Of a stretch of 64,000 nt of DNA, positions 8,937-17,019 are shown piece after piece. Under the pieces are notes generated by a model. It was given only the letters and a program-made list of their open reading frames with translations, was not told where the DNA came from and did not search any database. The stretch covers positions 1-64,000 of the forward strand of contig NZ_JAUSVB010000007.1 in NCBI RefSeq assembly GCF_030814415.1, read 5' to 3'. Position 1 is the stretch's first letter. The number at the start of each line of letters is the position of its first letter. The stretch is from Cellulomonas humilata. Lineage in GTDB: Bacteria; Actinomycetota; Actinomycetes; Actinomycetales; Cellulomonadaceae. The translations under genes were made by a program, and so were the position numbers.

Positions 8937-10181
8937 TCAGGTCCCGGAGCGCAGCTCGGGCTCCTGGTCCGACCGCTCCCCGAGGGTGCCCGCCGGGTCC
9001 TCCAGCACATCCGCGAAGGCCACCTCGGCAGCGCCGACCAGCTGCGCGTCCGAACCCAGGTCCGACCGCACCAGCAGCGCCTGCTCCCGGATGGGCCCGA
9101 GCGCCCGCGAGTACGACGCGGCCAGTGTCGGCTCCATCGTCGGGTACAGCGCCCCGAGGGTCCCGCCCAGGACGACCACGCGCGGGTTGAACAGGTTGAC
9201 CAGGCTGGCCAGCCCGAGCCCCACCCACTCCCCCGTCTTGCGCACCCCGGAGATGCTGCGGCGGTTGCCGACGGCGACGTCGTTGAGCACGTCCTCGATG
9301 TCGGACTCACGCGGGTCCCGGCCGACCGCACGGATGATCGCGGCGTCGCCGATCTCCGCCTCCCAGCACCCGCGCGCCCCGCACGAGCACACGCGCCCGC
9401 CCGGCTTGACCACGATGTGGCCGACCTCGCCCGCGTACCCGCCGGCGCCCTTGAGCAGCTCACCGTCGACGACGACGCCGCCACCGACGCCGACCTCGCC
9501 GCGGACGTAGAGCACGTCCTGGGCACCGCGGGCTGCCCCGCGCAGGTACTCGGCGACGACCCCGAGGTCCCCGTCGTTGCCGACGGCGACGGGGTACTCG
9601 TGACCGGTGGCCTCACTGAGCAGCTCCGCGAACGGCACCTCGTGCCAGCCCAGCGGAGGCGAGCGCCGTACCAGCCCGTCGGGCTGCCGCACGCTGCCCG
9701 GCACCGAGACGACGAGGCCGAGGCACACCGACCCGGGGACCGACTTGGCCTGCATCTCCCGGGCGAGCGTCGCGATGAGCTCGACGACCGCCGGGACGTC
9801 GTGCGGCGACGAGCTGTGCAGCCGGCGGCGGACCTGGAGCATGTAGCCGCCCAGACCCACCCGAGCGGCGCCCACGCTCGACGGCGTCACGTCGAACGCG
9901 AGCACGTGCACGCTGGTGCTGACCGGTTCCACGACGTTCGACGGCCGGCCCTTGCCGGAGACGACGCCGGGTCGCTCACGTACGAGCCCGAGCTTGACCA
10001 GCTCGGAGGTGAGCGACCCGACCGTCGACCGGTTGAAGCCCGTGGAGGCGACCAGGTCCGAGCGCGTGGCAGGCCCGTGGAAGTGCAGCAGGCGGAGGAC
10101 CGCCGACAGGTTGGCCCGTCGCACGTCGTCCTGCGCAGCCGCGTCGGCCCGCCGGACCGGCGGACCAGCGCCGAGCCGCAC
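8937..10181 (-). CDS. ROK-family transcriptional repressor of the adjacent sugar transporter
   Basis: 414 aa. Winged helix-turn-helix at about 20-75 (ATRSDLVASTGFNRSTVGSL), then a ROK fold from about 90. The ROK zinc signature is present: His255, Cys265, Cys267, Cys272 (GHI...CSCGARGCWEAE). The phosphate-binding loop that is DxGGT in ROK kinases is DVTPSSVG here, so it is a regulator rather than a sugar kinase. GTG start with GGGAGG six bases upstream. It lies 21 bp after the xylH-like permease, apparently the last gene of the operon it would control. The likely operator is the palindrome at 13739-13759. NagC/XylR-type proteins release DNA on binding the sugar. Confidence 0.92.
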   Translation of the reverse strand: MRLGAGPPVRRADAAAQDDVRRANLSAVLRLLHFHGPATRSDLVASTGFNRSTVGSLTSELVKLGLVRERPGVVSGKGRPSNVVEPVSTSVHVLAFDVTPSSVGAARVGLGGYMLQVRRRLHSSSPHDVPAVVELIATLAREMQAKSVPGSVCLGLVVSVPGSVRQPDGLVRRSPPLGWHEVPFAELLSEATGHEYPVAVGNDGDLGVVAEYLRGAARGAQDVLYVRGEVGVGGGVVVDGELLKGAGGYAGEVGHIVVKPGGRVCSCGARGCWEAEIGDAAIIRAVGRDPRESDIEDVLNDVAVGNRRSISGVRKTGEWVGLGLASLVNLFNPRVVVLGGTLGALYPTMEPTLAASYSRALGPIREQALLVRSDLGSDAQLVGAAEVAFADVLEDPAGTLGERSDQEPELRSGT

Positions 10182-10202
10182 CAGCAGCCTCCCTCAGGTT
10201 GT

Positions 10203-11480
10203 CTAGCCGCGTCCCGTGGCTCTTGCGCGCCGACGGGAGATCGCGTCGACGGCTGCAGCTGCCGCCAGCACCGTGCCGGTGACAACGTACTTGACGCCGG
10301 ACGAGTACCCGAGCAGGGCCATGCCGTTGTCGATGACCGCGATCACCGCACCACCGATGAGGGCGTCGATGATCCGGCCCTTGCCACCGAACAGCGACGT
10401 GCCACCGATGACCGCCGCGCCGACGGCGTAGAGCAGCACGTTCGAGCCGCCCGCGTTCGGGTCCACCGACGTCGCGCGCGACGCCGCCAGCACACCGGCG
10501 ATGGCCGCCATGAACGAGCAGATCATGAAGCACGCCATCTTCACGGCCTTGACGTTGATGCCCGCGCGACGCGTGGCCTCGGCGTTGCCACCGACCGCGT
10601 AGATGTGCCGGCCGAACGCCGTCCGCGTGAGCACGAACCCGAGCACCAGCGCGAGCACGACGATGAGCGGCACCACGATCGGCACACCGATGATCGACGT
10701 CCGCAACGGGTTGAGGCTGCGCTCCTGGTTGAGGATGGCGACCATCGCGATGACGACCGCACCGAGCGCCACGACCTTGAGCACGACGAGCCCCAACGGA
10801 GCTGCGAGCAGCCCGCGCTGGCGGCGCTGACGCCAGGTCACGATGCTCGAACCCGCGTACGCCAGCACGGCGACGATCGCCAGCGCCCAGCCCAGCAGCG
10901 GCGGCACGTTCTTGTTCTGCAGCGCGATGATCACCGGGTCGGTGATCGAGATGTTGCCGCCCGCGCCGATGATGAGCAGCACGACGCCTTGGAACGCCAG
11001 GAACGCGGCCAACGTCGTGACGAACGACGGGATGCCGACGCGGGCGACCAGGGTGCCGATGAGCAGGCCGATGACGATGCCGGTGCCGAGGGCCGCGAGC
11101 AGCGCCACGTACCAGGACCAGTGGTAGACCGTCAGGCCGGTCGCGAGGACGGCGCCGCAGACACCCGACGCGAAGCCGGCCGACAGGTCGATCTCGCCCA
11201 GCAGCAGGACGAAGACGAGACCCATGGCGATGGTCACGACGACCGCGCCCTGTTGGAACAGGTTGGCGATGTTCAGCGTCGACGGGAACGTGTTCGGCTT
11301 GAGGACGACGAACACGAGCGTGAGGACGGCCAGCGCGAGGATGGCCGGCAGCGAACCCATGTCGCCGCCGCGCACCTTGCTGACGTAGTTGCCGACCGCC
11401 TCGCTGAACGTGGGCTGCTCGACCGAGCCGGCCAGCAGCGACGGCGAAGCGGATGCCGGAGGAACCGTGGACGTGCTCAT
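10203..11480 (-). CDS. xylH: Sugar ABC transporter permease, XylH/RbsC type
   Basis: 425 aa with about ten hydrophobic helices and the BPD_transp_2 features GEIDLSAGF, FVTTLAAF, GRHIYAVGGNAEATRRAGI and GGTSLFGGKGRIIDALIGG. This is the membrane channel of a CUT2-family importer. Its length (>400 aa, with an extra hydrophilic segment near WRQRRQRG) matches XylH-type rather than the shorter RbsC proteins, so xylose is the best guess but is not proved. The ATG overlaps the ATPase stop by 4 bp. The alternative is another pentose or multi-sugar CUT2 system. Confidence 0.85.
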   Translation of the reverse strand: MSTSTVPPASASPSLLAGSVEQPTFSEAVGNYVSKVRGGDMGSLPAILALAVLTLVFVVLKPNTFPSTLNIANLFQQGAVVVTIAMGLVFVLLLGEIDLSAGFASGVCGAVLATGLTVYHWSWYVALLAALGTGIVIGLLIGTLVARVGIPSFVTTLAAFLAFQGVVLLIIGAGGNISITDPVIIALQNKNVPPLLGWALAIVAVLAYAGSSIVTWRQRRQRGLLAAPLGLVVLKVVALGAVVIAMVAILNQERSLNPLRTSIIGVPIVVPLIVVLALVLGFVLTRTAFGRHIYAVGGNAEATRRAGINVKAVKMACFMICSFMAAIAGVLAASRATSVDPNAGGSNVLLYAVGAAVIGGTSLFGGKGRIIDALIGGAVIAVIDNGMALLGYSSGVKYVVTGTVLAAAAAVDAISRRRARATGRG

Positions 11481-12358
11481 GCGGAGGTGCTCCCGTTCGT
11501 GGTCGTCGCGTCGCTCGTCGTCGCTGTCGCGCTCGTCGCACGCTCCGGTGCGTCCGGCGAGATCTTCGGTGCGACGGCACCCGGTGCCATGCCCGCAGAC
11601 CCGCTGGTGATGAGCTCGATGACCTCGGTGCGCGAGGTGTCCTTGGTGCGGACCTGCGCCGCCGTCTGCCCCAGGTAGAGCACGTTGATCGAGTCCGCGA
11701 CCTCGAAGACGTCGTTCATGTTGTGCGAGACCAGCACGACCGCGAGGCCCGCGTCGGCGAGCCTCCTGACCAGCTGGAGCACCTGCTCCGTCTGGGCGAC
11801 GCCGAGGGCTGCGGTGGGCTCGTCGAGGATGACGAGCTTGGAGTTCCACAGCACGGCCCGCGCGATGGCGACGGTCTGGCGCTGGCCTCCGGAGAGGCTG
11901 GCCACGTGCTGGCGGATGGACCGGACGGTCCGCACCGACAGGCTGGCGAGGACCTCCGCGGCGCGCGTCTCCATCGCCGACTCGTCGAGCCGGAAGCCCT
12001 TCTTGAGCTCGCGTCCGAGGAACATGTTGTGGACGATGTCGAGGTTGTCGCACAGTGCGAGGTCCTGGTACACCACCTCGACGCCCAGCGCGTTGGCGTC
12101 GGCCGGCGAGCTGATGTGCGTCGCCTCGCCCTCGAAGAGCACCTCGCCCGCGTCGAACGGGTAGATGCCGGCGACGCACTTGATCATCGTCGACTTGCCG
12201 GCGCCGTTGTCACCGACCAGCGCCGTGACCTCACCGGCCCGGGCGACCAGGTCGACGCCGCGCAGCGCGTGCACCGCGCCGAAGTTCTTCCGCCCTCCCC
12301 GGACCTCGAGGGTCGGCGGTGGGGCCAGGTCGGGTGCGGCATGCGCTGCTTGTGTCAT
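11477..12358 (-). CDS. xylG: Sugar ABC transporter ATP-binding protein, single-domain XylG type
   Basis: 293 aa with one nucleotide-binding domain: Walker A GDNGAGKST, Q-loop YQDLALCDNLDIVHNMF, signature LSGGQRQTVAIARA, Walker B LVILDEPTAALG, H-loop VSHN. Most RbsA/XylG ATPases carry two such domains (~500 aa); this is the shorter single-domain actinobacterial form with a Thr/Ser/Ala-rich C-terminal tail. ATG at 12358 was chosen because GAGGTGG lies just upstream. Two strong hairpins separate it from the upstream binding-protein gene, which would lower its expression relative to that gene. Confidence 0.88.
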   Translation of the reverse strand: MTQAAHAAPDLAPPPTLEVRGGRKNFGAVHALRGVDLVARAGEVTALVGDNGAGKSTMIKCVAGIYPFDAGEVLFEGEATHISSPADANALGVEVVYQDLALCDNLDIVHNMFLGRELKKGFRLDESAMETRAAEVLASLSVRTVRSIRQHVASLSGGQRQTVAIARAVLWNSKLVILDEPTAALGVAQTEQVLQLVRRLADAGLAVVLVSHNMNDVFEVADSINVLYLGQTAAQVRTKDTSRTEVIELITSGSAGMAPGAVAPKISPDAPERATSATATTSDATTTNGSTSA

Positions 12359-12469
12359 CGTCCACCTCGTGGGGTCCGTCGGTTCACCCCGCGTCGTCGC
12401 GGGTCTGTGCAGGTTCGTCGGCAGCTCTCGGGCGACGTCGTCGTCGCGGTCCGGCGTCGTTCTCCGGAC

Positions 12470-12545
12470 GCCAGGCCGGGGCCGGCCGCTCGCGCGGACC
12501 GGCCCCGCCTGGTCACCGCCGGTGGTCGGTCGACCACCGGCGGTG
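12470..12545 (-). terminator. Two intercistronic hairpins between binding-protein and ATPase genes
   Basis: Just after the binding-protein stop is a perfect 15-bp inverted repeat (12514-12528 and 12531-12545, CACCGCCGGTGGTCG and its complement). Next to it is a second, bulged stem (CCAGGCCGGGGCCGG at 12471-12485 against 12499-12512). Such structures between the first and second genes of sugar ABC operons usually attenuate transcription or protect the upstream mRNA, so that the binding protein is made in excess. Confidence 0.65.
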
Positions 12546-12552
12546 TCATGCG

Positions 12553-13671
12553 TCAGGAGATGCCGGCCTCGGCGCACTTGTCCGCGTAGTCGGCCGTGCA
12601 GACGGCGTCCTTCGTGGTGTACCCGTCGGCGATGACGTCCTTGACGTTGTCGAAGTAGATCGCCTGCGGGTCGAGCAGGACGGCCGCGACCATCCCGCCG
12701 GACTCGGTGTCCTCGACCTCGCCAGTCGCCAGGTCAGCGGTGTCCTCACCCTTGGCGGCAGCGATGGCCAGCGCCGCAGCGGCGTCGGCCTCCTTCTTGA
12801 CGGCCTTGTAGACGGTCATGCACTGGTCGCCCGCGAGGATGTTCTGCAGGCCCTGGTCCGTCGCGTCCTGACCGGTCACCGGGACGGTGCCGTTCACGCC
12901 GTTCTTCTTCAGGATGGCGATCGCGGCGTTGCCGAGACCGTCGTTGGCCGCGAGGACGCCGTCGATCTTGCCGGCGTTCTCGGTGTACATCTGCTCGAAG
13001 ATCGTGCCGGCCTGCTGGTTGTCCCAGTCGGGCACGGCCTGGTCCGCGACCACGGTGTACTCGCCGCTCGTCGTCTTCTGCTGCAGCGCGGCAACGGCAC
13101 CCGCCTTGAACAGCGTGGCGTTGTTGTCCGTCGGCGAGCCGTTGAGCATCGCGATGTTCGCCGTCGTCTTCCCGGCGTCGTCGAGGCACTTCTGCAGGCC
13201 CTCGCCCTGGAGCTGTCCGACCTTGGTGTTGTCGAACGACACGTAGAAGTCCGCGCCGCCGCCCAGCGTGAGCCGGTCGTAGTCGATCGTCGCGATGCCC
13301 TGGGCCTGCGCCTTCTGCAGCACCGCCTTGCCGGACCCGGAGTCCAGGTTGACGATCATGAGGACGTTGACGCCGCTCGTGATCATCTGGTCCGCGATCG
13401 TCTGGAACTGGGTCTTGTCACCCTGGGCGTTCTGGATGTCGTAGTCCACACCCGCGGCCTCGAAGGCCTCCTTCAGGTACTTGGCGTCGGCGGTCTCCCA
13501 CCGTGCCGAGGACTTGGTGTCGGGGAGGATCACACCGACCTTGGGCGTGACCTCACCGCCGTCGCCGCTTGCCGTGTCGCTCCCACTGGGCGTGTCGTCG
13601 CTGCCACAACCGGCCAGCAGCAAGCCGGAGGCCATGACAGCCGCCGTCGCCAGGATCATGCTTCGTCGCAT
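12553..13671 (-). CDS. xylF: Sugar-binding lipoprotein, XylF type (periplasmic-binding-protein fold)
   Basis: 372 aa. Lipoprotein signal with lipobox LAGC (Cys22), a Ser/Asp/Gly-rich linker, then the two-lobed Peripla_BP_4 fold (about 45-350) with XylF-like motifs: GVILPDTKSSARW, YDIQNAQGD, DYDRLTLGGGADFYVSFDN and VLAANDGLGNAAI. The DYDR...FYVSFDN stretch resembles xylose-binding proteins. It captures sugar at the outer face of the membrane and delivers it to the XylH/XylG pair. ATG with GGGAG upstream; first gene of the operon xylF-xylG-xylH-ROK. Confidence 0.9.
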   Translation of the reverse strand: MRRSMILATAAVMASGLLLAGCGSDDTPSGSDTASGDGGEVTPKVGVILPDTKSSARWETADAKYLKEAFEAAGVDYDIQNAQGDKTQFQTIADQMITSGVNVLMIVNLDSGSGKAVLQKAQAQGIATIDYDRLTLGGGADFYVSFDNTKVGQLQGEGLQKCLDDAGKTTANIAMLNGSPTDNNATLFKAGAVAALQQKTTSGEYTVVADQAVPDWDNQQAGTIFEQMYTENAGKIDGVLAANDGLGNAAIAILKKNGVNGTVPVTGQDATDQGLQNILAGDQCMTVYKAVKKEADAAAALAIAAAKGEDTADLATGEVEDTESGGMVAAVLLDPQAIYFDNVKDVIADGYTTKDAVCTADYADKCAEAGIS

Positions 13672-13738
13672 CGTGCTCCCTCTCTGGACGACGCCCCGTT
13701 GCGCTCGTCTCCACCCGGCGCTTTTCGGACGCTCGGAC

Positions 13739-13782
13739 TATGTTGCGGGCGACAACATATGGCCGGCAGGGATGTGTCACAA
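13739..13782 (-). promoter_or_regulatory. Sugar-operon promoter overlapped by a 7-7-7 palindrome
   Basis: On the minus strand a -35 like TTGTGA (13777-13782) and a -10 like TATGTT (13754-13759) are 17 bp apart. The -10 forms one arm of a perfect inverted repeat: TATGTTG (13739-13745) and CAACATA (13753-13759) around a 7-bp centre. This is the expected position and AT-rich shape for a repressor site, and the only obvious candidate regulator is the ROK protein in the same operon. Confidence 0.65.
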
Positions 13783-13829
13783 GGTCAGAACCGCTTTCCG
13801 TGGTCAAACCGTGACCTTGCTGGCCAAGC

Positions 13830-13838
13830 AAGCGCTTT
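13830..13838. promoter_or_regulatory. LacI-type half-palindrome upstream of the sugar operon
   Basis: AAGCGCTTT, containing the palindrome AAGCGCTT (13830-13837), lies about 50 bp upstream of the predicted -35. The same core occurs twice upstream of the pectate lyase (62047-62054 and 62080-62087). LacI-family carbohydrate regulators bind such GCGC-centred sites. One short match is weak evidence. Confidence 0.3.
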
Positions 13839-13985
13839 CTGGCGCGTCCGATTCGCCCACCTGGCTTAACCATGTTCCCCCCGGCAACAAACCCCGCTAC
13901 CGCCAGCGGACTCGCTCCGCCTCCGCGGCCGGTCCGCACGTGACCGCGTCCGGACGGCGCCGAGCTCGGGGCCCGGTCCGCCTAC

Positions 13986-14098
13986 GGACGTCCGCAGGAT
14001 CGAGCGTCGGGACGACCGGATGTGCGGACGTCAGCGCCCGACCACCGGGACGTCCGCACGATCGAGCGTCCGGACGACCGGATGTGCGGACGTCAGCG
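13986..14098. repeat. Tandem pair of 51-bp repeats with internal inverted arms
   Basis: Copy 1 is 13986-14036 and copy 2 is 14048-14098; they differ at two of 51 positions and are separated by 11 bp. Each copy is bracketed by inverted arms GACGTCCGCA and TGCGGACGTC, so each could fold into a long hairpin. The pair lies in the 514-bp gene-free stretch between the 3' end of prfB and the sugar-operon promoter. The rest of that stretch (14099-14185) shows no recognisable element. Confidence 0.75.
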
Positions 14099-14185
14099 GT
14101 CGTTGTGCGTCGAGCTTCTAGGCCGCTCTGCTCGGACGTGGCGACGGCCAGCATCACGAAGGACGCCGTGCCTTCGTGCGTCAGG

Positions 14186-15301
14186 TCAGGAGGCCGCGTT
14201 CTCCGCGGACCGGCGCCAGCGGATGCCTGCCTCGATGAAGTCGTCGATGTCGCCGTCGAACACCGCGGCCGGGTTGCCCACCTCGTGCTCGGTCCGCAGG
14301 TCCTTGACCATCTGGTATGGCTGCAGGACGTACGAGCGCATCTGGTCGCCCCAGCTGGCCTTCACGTCCCCGGCGAGCGCCTTCTTCTTGGCGTCGTCCT
14401 CGGCCTTGCGGACCAGGAGCAGGCGGGACTGCAGCACGCGGAGCGCGGCGGCGCGGTTCTGGATCTGGGACTTCTCGTTCTGCATCGACACGACGATGCC
14501 GGTGGGGATGTGCGTCATGCGCACCGCGGAGTCGGTGGTGTTGACCGACTGGCCGCCCGGGCCGGACGAGCGGAAGACGTCGACCTTGATCTCGGACTCG
14601 GGGATGTCGATCGAGTCGTTCGACTCGATCAGCGGGATCACCTCGACGGCCGCAAAGCTCGTCTGGCGCCGGCCCTGGTTGTCGAACGGCGAGATGCGGA
14701 CCAGGCGGTGCGTGCCGGCCTCGACGGACAGGTTGCCGAACGCGTACGGCACCTTGACCTCGAACGTCGCCGACTTCAACCCGGCCTCCTCCGCGTAGGA
14801 GGTGTCGAGCACCGTCGTGGGGTACCCGTGCCGCTCCGCCCAGCGCAGGTACATGCGCAGCAGCATCTCGGCGAAGTCCGCGGCATCGACGCCACCGGCG
14901 CCGGCGCGGATGGTGACGACCGCCTCGCGCTGGTCGTACTCCCCTGCAAGCAGCGTGCGGACCTCGAGCTCGCCGAGGTCCTTCTTGATCTTCACCAGGT
15001 CGGCCTCGGCCTCGGCGAGGGTGTCCTCGTCGTTCTCCTCGAGCGCCATCTCGACGAGGGTCTCCAGGTCGTCGATCCGGCCGTCGAGCTTGCTCATCCG
15101 GTCCAGCTCGGCCTGCGTCGACGACAGGGCGCTCGTGATCTTCTGCGCGGCGTCCGGGTCGTCCCACAGGTCGGGTGCCGAGGCCTGCTCCGACAGGCTC
15201 GCGACCTTCGCCAGGAGCGCGGTCGGGTCGCTCACCGCCTGGATGGTGCCCAGGGTGGTGCGAAGATCGCGGATCGCGGTGGGAAAGTCGGTGGTGGCCA
15301 C
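14186..15301 (-). CDS. prfB: Peptide chain release factor 2
   Basis: 371 aa. It carries the RF2 stop-codon reading motif SPF (204-206, which recognises UGA/UAA) and the GGQ motif (249-251, SSGPGGQSVN) that triggers peptidyl-tRNA hydrolysis. The gene is one uninterrupted frame, so there is no programmed frameshift of the E. coli type. GTG start preceded by TAGCCT 8 nt upstream, suggesting a leaderless message. It lies 63 bp downstream of the Tad locus on the same strand, but its own promoter makes it a separate unit. Confidence 0.97.
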   Translation of the reverse strand: MATTDFPTAIRDLRTTLGTIQAVSDPTALLAKVASLSEQASAPDLWDDPDAAQKITSALSSTQAELDRMSKLDGRIDDLETLVEMALEENDEDTLAEAEADLVKIKKDLGELEVRTLLAGEYDQREAVVTIRAGAGGVDAADFAEMLLRMYLRWAERHGYPTTVLDTSYAEEAGLKSATFEVKVPYAFGNLSVEAGTHRLVRISPFDNQGRRQTSFAAVEVIPLIESNDSIDIPESEIKVDVFRSSGPGGQSVNTTDSAVRMTHIPTGIVVSMQNEKSQIQNRAAALRVLQSRLLLVRKAEDDAKKKALAGDVKASWGDQMRSYVLQPYQMVKDLRTEHEVGNPAAVFDGDIDDFIEAGIRWRRSAENAAS

Positions 15302-15309
15302 AACCGTCC

Positions 15310-15315
15310 AGGCTA
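15310..15315 (-). promoter_or_regulatory. -10 box for leaderless prfB
   Basis: TAGCCT on the minus strand, 8 nt before the GTG start, fits the TANNNT -10 of actinobacterial leaderless transcripts. Confidence 0.5.
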
Positions 15316-15364
15316 CCGGGTCCGCGCTGCCCGATCTCCCCGGCGACGACTCAGGACGGTGTCG

Positions 15365-15862
15365 TCAGGACCCGCGCGCGACCGACTCCGCCTCCAGCGC
15401 GATCCCGTCGGACCACGGAGCCAGCACCCAGCTCATGAGCACCGGCCGGACCACGGCGCCCAGGCGGACCTGCGCGGACTTCCCGTCGGGCGTCGAGGCG
15501 TCGAGGACCGCGAACTCGTCCCAGGCCTCGGCGGCGGCTGCGTTCTCCTGCAGGTAGCCGTCGACCGACGCCCGGACCGAGACGTCGGTGAGCGGGAGAC
15601 CGCCGGTCCCGGCGGCCTCCTGACCGGCGCCCGGGACGAAGTACCGGTTGTCGCCGACCGCGTCGGCTCCCTCCAGCGCGAGCAGGTCCGCGAGCGCGAG
15701 CAGGCGTTTGCGCTCCAGGTGCACCCCGGCGGCGGACACGACGACGGTCAGCAGGAGCAGTGCGACGACCACGAACCCGAGAGTCAGGATCATCACCTGC
15801 CCGTCGTCTCCCGCCGTCCGCCGCGACCCTCCGATCGAGGCGGCCCGGAACGCGCTACTCAT
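15365..15862 (-). CDS. TadG/TadE-like pilus-locus membrane protein
   Basis: 165 aa. A short basic N-terminus and DDGQVM precede a single transmembrane helix (TLGFVVVALLLLTVVVSAAG) and an ERKRLLALADLLALEGADA stretch, the usual beginning of actinobacterial TadE/TadG-like (Rv3654c-like) proteins, followed by a soluble domain outside the membrane. ATG at 15862 overlaps the preceding gene by 8 bp, the last gene of the tad operon. Its exact role in Flp pilus assembly is unproven. Confidence 0.75.
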   Translation of the reverse strand: MSSAFRAASIGGSRRTAGDDGQVMILTLGFVVVALLLLTVVVSAAGVHLERKRLLALADLLALEGADAVGDNRYFVPGAGQEAAGTGGLPLTDVSVRASVDGYLQENAAAAEAWDEFAVLDASTPDGKSAQVRLGAVVRPVLMSWVLAPWSDGIALEAESVARGS

Positions 15863-16322
15863 CGGTGGTCCGGTACGTGTCGACCGGCGCGACCCGCTCG
15901 GCACTGACCGGAACCTCGAGCGGGATGACGTCCCGGACGAAGCTCGGCACGAACGGCAGCGGCACCCGCACCTCGATCCGCGCGGACACGGCGCTGCCTG
16001 GTGCCAGGCACGGCACCGCCGAGCAGGTCAGCACGAGCGCCGTGGCAGGGTCGTCGTCGAAACCCTGGTCGTGCAACGCGATCCCGACCGCAGCGACCGC
16101 CCGCTCGGCGCCCTCGTCGGCACCGTCGGCCGCGACGTACGTGCGTGCGGCCTCGCGTGCCGCGCCCTCCGTGGCGAACATCGCAGCCTCGAGGCGCCCG
16201 AGCGTCAGCACCAGGTACACCAGGGGGATCAGCAGCACGAGCGAGAGTCCGAGGAACTCGATCACGGAGCTGCCGTCCTCCCCCGTCAGCCGTGCCCGGC
16301 GCTCGGCACACCACCCGGTCAC
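15855..16322 (-). CDS. TadE-like minor pseudopilin
   Basis: 155 aa. The N-terminal segment GEDGSSVIEFLGLSLVLLIPLVYLVLTLG contains the TadE signature: a Gly-rich turn, conserved Glu five residues into the hydrophobic stretch, then one helix. AAREAARTY follows. The rest is a beta-rich ectodomain with two cysteines. GTG at 16322 overlaps the upstream stop (GTGA). TadE proteins are minor pilin-like components processed by a prepilin peptidase; no such peptidase gene is in this window. Confidence 0.82.
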   Translation of the reverse strand: MTGWCAERRARLTGEDGSSVIEFLGLSLVLLIPLVYLVLTLGRLEAAMFATEGAAREAARTYVAADGADEGAERAVAAVGIALHDQGFDDDPATALVLTCSAVPCLAPGSAVSARIEVRVPLPFVPSFVRDVIPLEVPVSAERVAPVDTYRTTDE

Positions 16323-16693
16323 GGCTCCTCGACCAGCGCGTGCCCCCGGACCGTCAGGGTGCCCGCCGGACCGACGAGACCCACCAGCGGCAGCGGCGCC
16401 TCCACCTCGACCTCCACGACCTCGAGACCGTCCAGCGTGGTCCGCCCGGCGCTCACCCCCTGGGCGTACGCCGGTGACAACGACTGCGCGACGAGATCCC
16501 TTGCCCACTGCGCGCCGTCGGCCGGCTCGTGCCCGGCCAGCGCGCCGTACCGGGCGCCCTCCCCGGCGGAGTCGACGAGCGTGTTGCGCACGTGCAGCAC
16601 GATGGTCAGCTGCAGCACGGCCACGAACAGCACCGTGACCAGGCCACCGACGAGGGCGAAGTCGACGATCGCCGACCCCGCGTCCCCCGTCAG
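16319..16693 (-). CDS. TadE-like pseudopilin, probable CTG start
   Basis: 124 aa if begun at CTG 16693. TadE pattern LTGDAGSAIVDFALVGGLVTVLFVAVLQL with the charged residue (Asp here) where TadE has Glu, then GEGARYGAL. No ATG, GTG or TTG occurs in frame between the previous stop and the hydrophobic segment; reading further upstream gives a non-membrane sequence overlapping the previous gene. A CTG overlapping the upstream TGA (CTGA) mirrors the ATGA/GTGA couplings of its neighbours, so CTG is the best start. Confidence 0.72.
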   Translation of the reverse strand: MTGDAGSAIVDFALVGGLVTVLFVAVLQLTIVLHVRNTLVDSAGEGARYGALAGHEPADGAQWARDLVAQSLSPAYAQGVSAGRTTLDGLEVVEVEVEAPLPLVGLVGPAGTLTVRGHALVEEP

Positions 16694-16965
16694 GGCGCCT
16701 TGACGCTGTTGATGGCGTCCTCGAACACCGTGGCGAGCGCATCGCCGGCGACCACCCACAAGGCGGTCACCAGGCCTGCGGTCATCAGGGTCACCAGGAC
16801 CCAACCGGGCACGTCGCCCCGCTCGGGTCCACCGCGTCGGACGCGCCCGCGCGCTCCGCTCCACGTGGTCGTCCCCCACACCAGCGAGCCCCACAGCGCC
16901 GCTCCGATACGCGACGTCGGCCGGTCCCCCGCGCTCCCCGCCTGACTCTCGGTCCCGCCCGTCAT
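16690..16965 (-). CDS. Small Flp-pilin-like membrane protein of the tad locus
   Basis: 91 aa. A hydrophilic N-terminus leads to ERGDVPGWVLVTLMTAGLV and one transmembrane helix near the C-terminus, the size and shape of a Flp-type pilin or of the small DUF4244 proteins that occupy this place in actinobacterial tad loci, but without the usual TAEY motif. ATG at 16965 was preferred to the upstream ATG at 16977 because AAGGGAG lies six bases before it. It may be the major pilin subunit of this locus. Confidence 0.65.
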   Translation of the reverse strand: MTGGTESQAGSAGDRPTSRIGAALWGSLVWGTTTWSGARGRVRRGGPERGDVPGWVLVTLMTAGLVTALWVVAGDALATVFEDAINSVKAP

Positions 16966-17019
16966 CGGTTCTCCCTTCATCGGGCGCCGTCGCGGCGCCA
17001 TGAACGATTCCTGCGTCGG

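Noticed and set aside
8916..11678. A 920-codon plus-strand open frame opposite the ROK and xylH genes
   Set aside because: Arg/Asp/His-rich shadow of two clear minus-strand genes; no domains and no start signal.
13986..14098. The 51-bp repeats as a minimal CRISPR array
   Set aside because: The spacing between the two copies is only 11 bp, there are only two copies, and no cas gene is nearby.
13897..14157. An 86-codon minus-strand frame over the 51-bp repeats
   Set aside because: It is composed of repeat-derived Arg/Pro/Gly/Ser sequence, has no ribosome site and no similarity to a family.
14186..15301. Programmed frameshift in prfB
   Set aside because: The RF2 frame is continuous from the GTG start through SPF and GGQ; no internal UGA is present.
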